DNA from: Gnetum montanum
Taxonomy: Eukaryota; Streptophyta; Gnetopsida; Gnetales; Gnetaceae
Reading direction: 5' to 3'
Length of the DNA: 37,399 bases
Assembly: GCA_015680685.1 (NCBI GenBank)
Contig: MNCI01026620.1
Coordinates: 267,395 to 304,793, forward strand
Shown here: positions 1-8,303 of the stretch, in pieces
Position numbering within the stretch: position 1 is the first letter of the stretch
Layout: the number at the start of each line of letters is the position of its first letter
Position numbers and translations under genes: made by a program
Notes under the pieces: model-generated
What the model was told of the DNA's origin: nothing
Database searches by the model: none
Seen by the model: only the letters and a program-made list of their open reading frames with translations

Positions 1-952
1 ACTTCTCAACCTCACTACCAAGCCCACAAGTATTATGAGACTCCCTCTTCTAGCGGTGATATTTTGCAAGCATGTCATGCTTCTCATTTGGCCGCATCTC
101 TTCCACCAATAGCTCCACTACCACCTGCTCCTGTGATGCAAGCTGAAATCCCTACCCAATCACAGCAACGTAATGCCATGAGGGTTGTTAACTCTCAACC
201 TACTATTGGTTCCAAAAACCACATAAAGAAAAGGCCTTTCTTTAGAACCAACAGTCCAACCAAGCCCTTGCAATCACAAGTGGTTGATTCCTTAGATGCC
301 TTAGTATCAATCAAAACTTCGGAGCCCCCTTCAACCCAATCACTGCACTCAATGCATACGGTCATGCTAACACATGTCGTTACCGATTGGATCAAAGCTG
401 GCCACCTTCCCAGGAAATTCTCTGATCTTGGGAATCCTCTAATATACTTATAAATTGCTGTAAATGCATTGTGCAAGGCTCTTTTAGATTCAGGTTCCGA
501 TGTCAACTTGATTTCTCAAGAAATGTACAAGGCCTAGAACCTGCCTCCATTGAAAAAGAGCAAACCATCTAGAGTTGGTCTACTAGTCCATCATTGTCCC
601 AGTGGGATTGGTGGAAGACATTGTTACCACTATTTTTGGGTGGTTGTACCCAGCTGACTTCCTAGTGATTCAGGTAAACAATGGTAAGGGGGACTTCCCA
701 ATCATAATGGGAAGAGCATGGCTAAGTACCATCGATGCAAGCCTAGGAATTCGGGATCTTTCCCTAGAAATATCAAAAGAAAATACATTCAGAATGATCA
801 AGAAGAAGAAAGTTCCGTGCATCACATACAGTGACACGGGGTGTAATTATGTGCAGAGGTCATGGTTTATGCAAAGTTTAGCATTGCCTACATGCAATCA
901 ATGTGCACAAGTGATTAACATACAAAGATGTCTGTATGCAGTAGCCACATGA
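1..952 (+). pseudogene. End of Gag plus aspartic protease of Ty3/gypsy element (broken)
   Basis: The first part (frame of position 64) is a proline- and glutamine-rich Gag C-terminal stretch, followed after a stop at 451-453, still in frame, by the retropepsin active site LLDSGSDVNLIS (catalytic Asp codon at 487-489). A further in-frame stop lies at 535-537. The C-terminal protease half continues in another frame from about 602, with the conserved PIIMGRAWLSTID segment that matches the ILGR-type strand of retroviral-like proteases. The same region in the 20744-35456 element has lost the DSG motif, so this is the better protease copy. Two stops and one frameshift make it non-functional. The family role is cleavage of the Gag-Pol polyprotein inside the virus-like particle. 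Confidence 0.85.
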
Positions 953-1106
953 CAGGAAGACACCTAGTGGCTGACAGCTGATCAAGAAAGTAGTTCACTC
1001 ATATGCATGGAACCAACTAAGGGTTTGACTTGTGCTTACATCAATAGCATAGACGCATTAGAGCAAGTCCACTCCAACTTCCAAGGCTTAACCTTAAAAA
1101 TATCAA

Positions 1107-2590
1107 TTGGGGAAGTTGAAAATCCCTGAGAAATTTAAGCAAGAGTCCCTCGAGCTAAAATCATTGCCCATCGGTATGGAATACACATTCCTTAAAAATG
1201 AAAAACCAGTAATTATCAATGCTAAGCTTGCTCCTCAACAGAAAGAAGAACTACTGAAGGTAATAAATAAATGGTTAAAAGCCTTCGCTTGGTCATACCC
1301 CAAATGAACTGGAATAGATCCTAGGATATGCCAACATAGAATTTACACTGACCCCTCCATGAAGCCTTGAAGACAACCGTAGAGGGGATTGAACCCTAAG
1401 TTGAAGCAACTAGTTAAGGAAGAAATCAAACAGCTTCTCAAGGCTGGGTTCATATACCCCATTGCTGATAGTGAATGGGTTAGTCCCTTAGTTATTGTGC
1501 CTAAAAAGGGAGGCAAATGGAGGGTGTGCATAGATTTCAGGCTACTAAATATGGCAACATTCAAAGATCACTTTTCACAGGGCATCGCTATTACAGTTTT
1601 CTGGATGGATATAGTGGATATAACCAAATACAAATAGCCCCAGAAGACCAAGCCAAGACTATGTTCACCAGTCCTTGGGGAATGTTCATATACAAACAGA
1701 TGTCATTTGGCTTGTGCAATGCCCCTGCAACATTTCAATGACTAGTTCTAAGCATATTCTAATAGTAGATAGGGAGTGGTGTGGAGGTCTTTATGGATGA
1801 CTTCTCCACTTATGGAGCAAACTTTGATCAAGCCTTGGACTGTTGAAGAAAGTGTTAAAAAGATGTGTAAAAACCAATTTGAGACTCAACTAGTGGAAAA
1901 ACATTTGATGGTCCAAGAAGGCGTAGTACTAGGACACAAAATCTCACACACAGGGATAGAGGTAGACCCCGAGAAAATCAAAATTATCCAATGAATTACT
2001 CATCAACTGGAAACTATCAAAGATATTCGATCATTCCTTGGACATACTGGCTACTATAGGAGATTTATTGAGAATTTTTCAAAGGTTGTCAAACCATTGG
2101 TGGAATTAATGAAAAAGGATGTACCTTTCGAGTAGACCAAGGAATGCAAATTAGATTTCAAAACTCTAAAACAGAAGCTAGTAGAAACACCCATTCTACA
2201 AGCTCCTAACTAGTCCAAACCATTCCATATCATGACTAATGCATTCAACTATGCTTTAGGAGCCTTACTTACATAGTTAAATGACCAAAAGCATCCTTAT
2301 TACATCCACTATGCAAGTAGAAGTATTGCTAGTGCACAACTTAACTACACTACCACAGAGAAAGAGTTAATGGCTATAGTGTTTGCACTAGAAAAGTTTA
2401 AACACTATGTATTGGGATATAAAGTATATATACATATAGATCATAGTGCAATCCAGTTCCACATGAATAAGCCAATGGTAAGCCCTTGTATCATACAATG
2501 GCTTGCAATCTTACAAGAGTTTGATTTAACGATGATCGATCGCAAGGGCACCGAGAATGTACTTGTTGATCATTGATCTCGGTTGCGATG
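1107..2590 (+). pseudogene. Reverse transcriptase and RNase H of Ty3/gypsy element (broken)
   Basis: The N-terminal linker begins near KLKIPEKFKQE (1107) and leads into RT with the WVSPLVIVPKKGGKWR and DFRLLN blocks (about 1470-1550). About 34 bp present in the sister copy are missing near 1570, shifting the frame; SPWG, LCNAPATFQ and the catalytic FMDD (1790-1801, the YxDD motif) then follow in frame 2. A second shift near 1860 leads to the connection domain (GHKISH, SFLGHTGYYRRF) and RNase H (YTTTEKELMAIVFALEKF, then DHSAIQF and KGTENVLVDH, up to 2576). Many in-frame stops occur; at the segment aligned with 25550 of the sister copy, three successive glutamine-type codons have become stops by C-to-T change. 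The function in the family is copying element RNA into DNA; this copy cannot. Confidence 0.9.
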
Positions 2591-3680
2591 GGACAACAAA
2601 GAGGATGAGTATCCAATTTTTAATCATTTCCTTGATGAATTTCTCTTTACTGGTGTAGTGAATAATCAATCACTCACAAAGACAAACTGGTACAGTAGCA
2701 TTCTTACCTATCTCCTCACCCAACAAACACCACAAGAGTTAAACCTTAAGAAGAAACAAAAATTTCTTCACCAAGCCAAGTACTTTATGGAGATCAATGG
2801 GCAACTTTACAAAGTGTGCCCCGATGGCTTGGTTCGATGGTGTGTTCCCAATATAGATCAATGCAAGTTCTCCAAGATGCTCATGAGGGTCCTTGTGGGG
2901 GTCATTACACTAGGAGATGAATGGGCATCAAGATCCTACTTGTAGGATATTATTGGCCTACATTATTTCGGGATGCCCATCGTTTCGTCCAATCTTGTGA
3001 GCGCTATCAACATGATGGGGGAATGACTGCTAGAATGGAGGGTCTGCAACAATGGATTCAATTGTTAGAACCCTTAGACCTTTGGGGAATTGATTTTATG
3101 GGGCCGATTACACCAATGTCCAATGGGAAAGCTTATATTATTGTTACCATTGATTACCTAACAAAATGGGCCGAAGCAACTGCTGTTAAAGATTGTACAT
3201 CATCTACAGTTGCACGATTTATTCAACAAAAAATCATAAACAGGTTTGGTGTGCTGCGTGCACTTATTTTAGACAATGGTACACACTTCATAGGTGCAAC
3301 ATTTTGGAAATTAATTCAATGCTTAGGGGTTGAGCATAAATTTACTACACCATACCACCCCCAAGCGAACAGTCAAGCAGAAGTCACCAATAGAAAGATT
3401 ACGAAGATATTGATAAGAACCATTAGCAAGTTTAGGTGAGATTGGAGCACTAAATTGAACAATGCTCTTTGGGCATACCACTCCACATGGAAACTCCCTA
3501 CAGGCTACTCTCCCTATGAGTTAGTATATGGTAAATGACTAACGCTTTCCATTCAAACTGAACTCTGTACACTATCCACGACATGTGACCTCAACCTTGA
3601 CCTTGATCTAGCATAGAAACAATAGTTAGTAACCCTTAAGACAGCTTTCTAGGAGCTTAAGACAGCTAGTACACATGCTA
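2591..3680 (+). pseudogene. Integrase of Ty3/gypsy element (broken)
   Basis: A linker in frame 0 (2583-2945) leads into the zinc-binding N-terminus in frame 2 (GGHYT, a stop at 2918-2920, GYYWPTLFRDAHRF, then CERYQ where the second zinc Cys is Tyr). The catalytic core follows: GIDFMGPI (first Asp), LILDNGTHF (second Asp) and QAEVTN (Glu), so all three DDE residues are still legible between 3085 and 3400. A stop after 3435 interrupts the end of the core, but [26 protein letters not shown] can be read beyond it, followed by further stops. The family protein inserts element DNA into the chromosome. It is the uninterrupted counterpart of the integrase split by the nested element at 26726. Confidence 0.9.
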
Positions 3681-4961
3681 CCTCTCTTGATGGAGAACCC
3701 TGCTCACTATTTTAGATCTCCTCCTTCCAACTTAGTCATGGGGGAGGTGGAAACCTATGCTAATCATTCTAGGCCCTCAGTTCTTTTTGAATTTTTGTTT
3801 TACACATTCTTTCAACTTTTCTTATTTTTGTTTTACACCATCGTTCATGTTTTTACTATTTCTTTGTTTGCTTGATTTACTTTTATTTGTCATCTAATAA
3901 GTACTCATGATGGTGGATTGAATTATATCATATTGATTGCTAATGTTTGGTTTTTACCTTTGAATTATGATGCTGATATTAAGGTATGGTTCTTTTAGTA
4001 AAACAAGCAATGAGTCCACATCGTCCACTCATCCATACAACTCTATGGTCTCCTTTGTCCCCTTTTTCTAAGTAAACTTGTTAATGAATTGGTGGCTGGG
4101 TATTTTTCAAACCAAGGAAAGACTCAAAGGATGAAAAGGGTGTGACTTCAAGGGGATTTGATGCATTGGTGCTAGCCATTCTCTTGGGTGCTTGGATGCT
4201 TTTTCTTAGGTTTTCCACCATTCTGACATTGTTCAAATATCAGGAAGCTGATTGAATAAAAATAAATCTTTGCATGGTGTGGTTCTCACTCATAAACATA
4301 AAGAAAAAAGAAAAAAGAGAAAAAGGTGAGAATTCAAAGGACACCCCTTAGACATAATAAAGCAATATGGGCTACAAGCACTGGTTATGGCACTGGAAAG
4401 ACATGTTACCCATGCCTGAAGGTTCCCTCTAACTAAGGCCCTTTCGCTTCTTGCTTCTCCATCTCACTCTCATTAGGATGGTGGTCACTCTTTGTGGAAG
4501 CATTCTTGTTGCCTTAAGAGGATGGATTGGCCAAGTTTATTGATGCGAGGTCACTGAATGTGGTTGGTTTGAGTCTAGATTTAGGATGAGTTCTACTCAG
4601 TTATCTTAACCATGAAATACATAAGGGGCTTTACACAACCTTGTTCTTGGGATTCCATTCCATTCTCTCCTCTCCATATTTCTTCCCATTTTCCACCTCA
4701 TTGCTGGTTTTATCATTAGTCCATTGTGGGTTGATGCATTTTTTTTCTTTGGTGAATTCTTGTGGGTAAGTTTTTAACTCTTGCTTCCAAATCTAGCTCT
4801 TCACAAGGAGATCCATATGTGTGAGCAAGATAAAGAGGCACCTCTAGAGGAAGTGGTCCAACAAAAGACCCTGCTAATCCAAAAATCTCGTTGAAATTTT
4901 AGCCAAGGTTGACAAGACATGAGATTCCATGGATGAATAATTTCAATTTACATTAAAGATA

Positions 4962-5132
4962 ATGAAAGAAAAAGTGAAGTAAGAAAAAGCCAAAGAGCAA
5001 GAAAAGAAAATTAAGAAGAAAGCAAGCAAGGACATGTACAAGCATAAAGGGAAAGCAGTTGCAATAAAAGAGGTTATAGACTTTGATTCACACATAGTCA
5101 TCACCATTAGACATGCACCAAATTTCAATACT
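4962..5132 (+). other. Short lysine-rich reading frame with one stop, unrecognised
   Basis: From the ATG at 4962 the plus strand reads as a very lysine-rich peptide (KEKVK, a stop, then EKAKEQEKKIKKKASKD and later KAVAIKEVIDFDS) to a stop at 5130-5132, about 56 codons. The purine-rich bias extends through the frame. The matching place in the 20744-35456 element (about 33840) lacks it, so it is either an insertion here or a deletion there. I do not recognise a family; it may be the relic of an extra element-encoded frame or simple low-complexity DNA. Confidence 0.25.
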
Positions 5133-5536
5133 TAATTAATTATTCTTAGGATTTTTAACATTTATTCTCCAATTTTATTATTGAATGGTGATTTCTTCGT
5201 GTGATGGCTTGTTAGTCTCATCATGGAGGGTCCAAGATGATGCAATGTAATGTCATTGGTAAGTGATTGAACTTGGTTTGAAACCCTCATAGACAAGTAT
5301 GACGGTCAATATAATCATGTATAACATGAAAAACCTACTATGACCATGGTAAGATACCTCATATCCTAATTCGCTAATTCTTCTTATTCCATTTCACCTC
5401 ACTAGCATGTTACAATTATGAATTGCATAGTCTTATATAGCATAGTGTAGGATTTTAACCACTATGCTTGTGCATGTTGGGACAAGAACATGATTCGCAT
5501 TTAAATTCTAGGATGTCCACGAAACTTGTAGAAGTG

Positions 5537-5593
5537 GTTGTACAAGGGCATTATGAACATGAGTCTACTTTATGGAGGACCCACTTGTATAAC
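5537..5593 (+). other. Possible conserved RNA hairpin in the element tail
   Basis: Ten bases at 5537-5546 (GTTGTACAAG) can pair with 5584-5593 (CTTGTATAAC), with one G-U wobble. Between the arms lies a segment beginning GGGCATTA and ending TTATGGAGGACCC that recurs at 11326-11380 and about 33882-33930. The pairing differs from the 11326 copy by one compensatory change and one wobble, which suggests an RNA structure. Its role is unknown. Confidence 0.4.
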
Positions 5594-5810
5594 TATTGGG
5601 AATCGTGATCAATAACAAATCTCACACTCTCTAGAGCATTATGATTAACTTCATCAGCCTTATGCATCATTATGGAACACAGTTCTCCTCACTTTTTGTT
5701 TAATTTAAAATTGGATTTTCTTGATTTTCTCCTAAAACCTCTCATTTATTATCAACTTTGAGATAACAAGATTCATCTTTTATGATTTCAACTATTTCAA
5801 GCATCAATGG

Positions 5811-6340
5811 AATCTACACTCTGGCCTAGCAACCCTTAAGAAGTTATGGGTCCCATTAGATGCATAAAAATTACAAACTTTTATGTTAAAATGCTAAGGA
5901 AAATGCATATCACATATATTACAATCCTTGTGATATCATAACAAAAACAATAAATACTCAACACCCTTTCTCATTTCTCTCATAATTTGCTCAAAACACA
6001 AAAGGTGTTCTTTCCATTTTCAAGTTCCAAAGCCTTCCTAGTATCATAGCTTACTATCCAAGCACTCATTTGATTCCATTTATAAAACCTACGAGCTCTT
6101 AGAATTAAGATCTTCATTATGGAAGCCACAAAGACATGAGCTAAAAAATTTTCTAATTCCATTCTTGAAAGTTTTCGATAACCATAAAAATAATTAATAA
6201 AATGATCTTTTAGTTGCTTTAGGGCCTTAGAAATATAAAACTCACAATCACCTTACACCATAAATATCATATTTTCCAAAATTTTGGTCCAACCAAGGGA
6301 TTGATAAGGGTTTGGATCATCATAAATAAATCTCAAAAAC
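5811..6340. other. Unassigned AT-rich DNA between element tail and solo LTR
   Basis: I see no gene, promoter array or recognisable repeat here. It may be the far end of the left element's tail or host intergenic DNA that served as target for the solo LTR. The last five bases (6336-6340, AAAAC) are the left target duplication of that LTR. Confidence 0.4.
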
Positions 6341-6743
6341 TAATGAGCGGTGAGGTACCCCTACACCCAACCATATAAAACACAAGCATTCACACATGAT
6401 CCGATTGAATTCCATGGATGGAACTAGTTGTGGCATCTAGTTCGTTATGCCTTGATCGTAGTTTGCTATCTCCCCACTTGGACTAGTGGTAGCTTTGTCA
6501 CGTATGGTTTAGTCCAGAGTGAGGCATATGATTTTTATTATTTTATGTTTTATTGTTCTACAATTAACAATAGGTTGAAACTCAATTTATAATCAATTCA
6601 ACTAATCTAATTGCTAATTAATAATCAACTACCCTAACATAACAGAATAAAACTATAAGAATTCGGCTACTCTACTAACAAAACTATCAATAACTACTGA
6701 AAAACTATTAAAACTAATGCCCAAACCATGTGTCCAAGTGCTA

Positions 6744-6751
6744 TATTTATA
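6744..6751 (-). promoter_or_regulatory. TATA box of the solo LTR
   Basis: Minus-strand TATAAATA, identical to the TATA boxes of the other LTRs in the window and placed 14 bases from the U3 tandem repeat. Confidence 0.7.
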
Positions 6752-6765
6752 GGTCAATGTATACC

Positions 6766-6864
6766 CCGCAACATCGGATACCTAACATCGCATTTGGATC
6801 CAATGTTGAATACCCGATGTCACATCTTGACCCCAATGTTGGGCACCTAACGTCGAAGTTGATG
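6766..6864 (-). repeat. Three 33-bp tandem repeats in U3 of the solo LTR
   Basis: Units at 6766-6798, 6799-6831 and 6832-6864 share spaced blocks (CAATGTTG or CAACATCGG, then TACC or CACC, then CGATGT or AACGTCG). They lie between the LTR start and the TATA box, the place of the palindromic array in the 7107 family, but differ in sequence. Enhancer-like use is inferred from position only. Confidence 0.65.
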
Positions 6865-7137
6865 AAAAAACATGTTTCATCAAAAACTAATAATTACCCC
6901 TTGGGTAATTAAAGATGGCATCAAAATGTGTTCTTAAGGCCAATAAACCTTTATAAATGAGAGAGAAGATGCCAAGGGATGCATGTGCATAAGGATGGGA
7001 CTTGTTGTAGTAATCCTAGGGTAAGGGACAAGGATAATCTATCCAAGAAGAGGTTATAACACCATCTACTACTACACCAGCAACACAAGTGATACTCCAT
7101 AAGAAGTGATGAGACATGAAATTGCTCATATTACTAA

Positions 7138-7259
7138 CTATTGCGATAACGCACCCATGTTATCTCATGGGTCGCGATATTGCGTATGCGATATCTCATG
7201 GGCCGCGATATCGTGTACGTGATATCTCATCTGCCCACGATATCGCGTATGCGATATCG
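7138..7259 (+). repeat. Palindrome-bearing 31-bp tandem array upstream of TATA
   Basis: Units at 7166-7196, 7197-7227 and 7228-7259, preceded by a weaker one at 7138-7165. Each unit contains CGATAT and ATATCG-type halves around GCGTACGC, approximating the 20-base palindrome GATATCGCGTACGCGATATC. It ends 17 bases before TATAAATA. Units are dense in CpG, and many differences between copies are CG to TG or CA. Confidence 0.85.
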
Positions 7260-7276
7260 TAGTCTACCGCAATGTC

Positions 7277-7284
7277 TATAAATA
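7277..7284 (+). promoter_or_regulatory. TATA box of the 5' LTR
   Basis: TATAAATA followed by AGAGGCGG, conserved in the LTRs at 13139 and 37134 and, with changes, at 20812 and 34725. It marks the probable core promoter; transcription should start about 30 bases downstream. Confidence 0.75.
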
Positions 7285-7707
7285 AGAGGCGGCTCTCCCT
7301 CATTTGGCATCCCAATTAGATTGTAGTCAAACTCTGGCAGTTTGATCCCTCCAAAGTTATTTTATTTTTCCAGTGTCTGCTTGTAGTGTGGTGAATGTAG
7401 TTGTACGGTGTCTTTATTTGAGTGTGATGTACTTGGACACACACATGACCGGCAATAAAGATCAAGATTACTTCATCATTGCAGCATTCACTTGGTTATT
7501 TATTTGTTTGTTATTTATTTAATGCTATTTATTACCTGTAGTAGCACAGTGTGAATACGACTTGATTACGAGCATTTACGAATGTGTACGGTTAGTCAAG
7601 GAATCGGTTGCTCATTGCGATTAGTCTCTCTCACCCTTAAACTCCTAGAAGCGGAACGAGTACGACTTGATTACGAGCATTTAAGTGTGACTAATTGGTA
7701 GCCCAGT

Positions 7708-7809
7708 GGTGTAGCTAGGATCTGCGCTTGGTAATCCCAATGGCCTATTTGGGATCTGCGCTTGGTAATCCCAATGGTGTACCTAGGATCTGCGCTTGGT
7801 AGTCCCAGT
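7708..7809 (+). repeat. Three 34-bp tandem repeats in the transcribed part of the LTR
   Basis: Units 7708-7741, 7742-7775 and 7776-7809 share TAGGATCTGCGCTTGGTA or close variants and end in ATCCCAAT or GTCCCAGT. The same three units are at 13555-13656 in the 3' LTR, and a shorter two-unit form is in the 20744 and 34643 LTRs (near 21150 and 35070). Confidence 0.85.
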
Positions 7810-8163
7810 GGTAGTCATGCATGAAGTCCAAGATGTGTACGGTTGATCAAGGAATCGGTTGCTCGTCGCACTTAGGCTAGAATAGATTCTCTTAACTTTT
7901 CCCTCCTAGCTTAGCTTAGTTAATATTATTTTCCATTACCATCAGGAGTAGCATTAGAATTAGAACACATCATACACCTCACTCTGGACTAAACCATACG
8001 TGACAAATGATAAATACTAGTCCAGGTGGGAAGACAGCGAACTGCAACCTAAGGTTAACTATCTAGGTGCCATAGCTAGTCCATCTGCGGAGTTCAACCA
8101 GATCGCACGTGAAAATTCTTGTATTCGTATGGTTGAGCGTAGGGGTACCTCGTCGCTCATCAT

Positions 8164-8181
8164 TGGCGCCGTTGCCGGGGA
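8164..8181 (+). promoter_or_regulatory. Primer-binding site, tRNA-Asp type
   Basis: TGGCGCCGTTGCCGGGGA begins two bases after the 5' LTR. To my knowledge this is the complement of the 3' end of plant tRNA-Asp, a primer used by many plant Ty3/gypsy elements. It is the least decayed primer site in the window. Confidence 0.9.
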
Positions 8182-8303
8182 CGGTGCTAGTTATCTAGAT
8201 TAGTTATATCATATAAGGTTGTTGTAAAGAACTTAATGACATATCTCTTAAGAAGAAGAAATAATTATTAACAGTCACATCAAATTCATACACACTTCAT
8301 AAC

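Larger units (their letters stand above)
1..5810 (+). mobile_element. Remnant of Ty3/gypsy (OTA clade) LTR retrotransposon, truncated at both ends
   Basis: A decayed element that enters from the left edge of the window. In order it holds the end of Gag, protease, reverse transcriptase, RNase H, integrase and a long non-coding tail, the usual Ty3/gypsy order (integrase last). It lines up part by part with the element at 20744-35456, including the tail (3680-4640 against 32700-33700). The lack of a chromodomain and the wording of the RT and integrase motifs point to the Ogre/Tat/Athila group. No plus-strand 3' LTR follows it before the minus-strand LTR at 6341, so its 3' end is missing or too decayed to see. 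The right boundary is approximate: similarity to the related tails fades near 5600-5900. Confidence 0.85.
3681..5810 (+). other. Non-coding 3' tail of the element
   Basis: No long reading frame is convincing here. The stretch is T-rich at 3780-3900 and resembles the tails at 32720-34120 and 10320-11900: shared landmarks are AGTCATGGGGG (3734-3744), the GGGTGTGACTTCAAGGGGA block (about 4138), an ATGCCTGAAGGTT block near 4410 and the hairpin at 5537-5593. OTA elements often have long regions between pol and the 3' LTR, sometimes with extra reading frames; any such frame here is lost apart from the short lysine-rich one at 4962. Confidence 0.7.
6341..6882 (-). mobile_element. Solo LTR, minus strand, with perfect 5-bp target duplication
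   Basis: A single 542-bp LTR in minus orientation. On the minus strand it begins TGATGAAACATG (6882 downward) and ends CTCATTA (CTCATCA with one change, at 6341). AAAAC lies on both sides (6336-6340 and 6883-6887). Its last 200 bases resemble those of the LTRs at 7107, 15459 and 18715 read on the same strand, including ATGGTTGGGTGTAGGGGTACC. No primer site, polypurine tract or internal sequence is attached. Such single LTRs with intact duplications normally come from recombination between the two LTRs of one element. Confidence 0.9.
7107..8162 (+). repeat. 5' LTR (1056 bp)
   Basis: Begins TGATGAGACATG and ends CTCATCA, a 7-base terminal inverted repeat. U3 carries the palindromic array and the TATA box at 7277; the downstream part carries the 34-bp repeats (7708-7809), a 23-base direct repeat (7556-7578 and 7661-7683) and a duplicated segment containing GGAATCGGTTGCTC (near 7600 and 7850). 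The primer site starts two bases after its end. A partner lies at 12969-14009, about 15 bp shorter mainly through a small deletion in a TTATTTATT-rich tract. Confidence 0.92.

Noticed and set aside
7138-7259. CRISPR-like array of 31-bp repeats
   Set aside because: Units adjoin without unique spacers, occur in LTR U3 and lie in a plant genome; they are tandem promoter repeats.
7698-7708. TAGCCCAGTGG matches the RNA polymerase III A-box consensus in the LTR
   Set aside because: No B-box at a suitable distance and no SINE or tRNA structure; it lies beside the 34-bp repeats and is probably chance.
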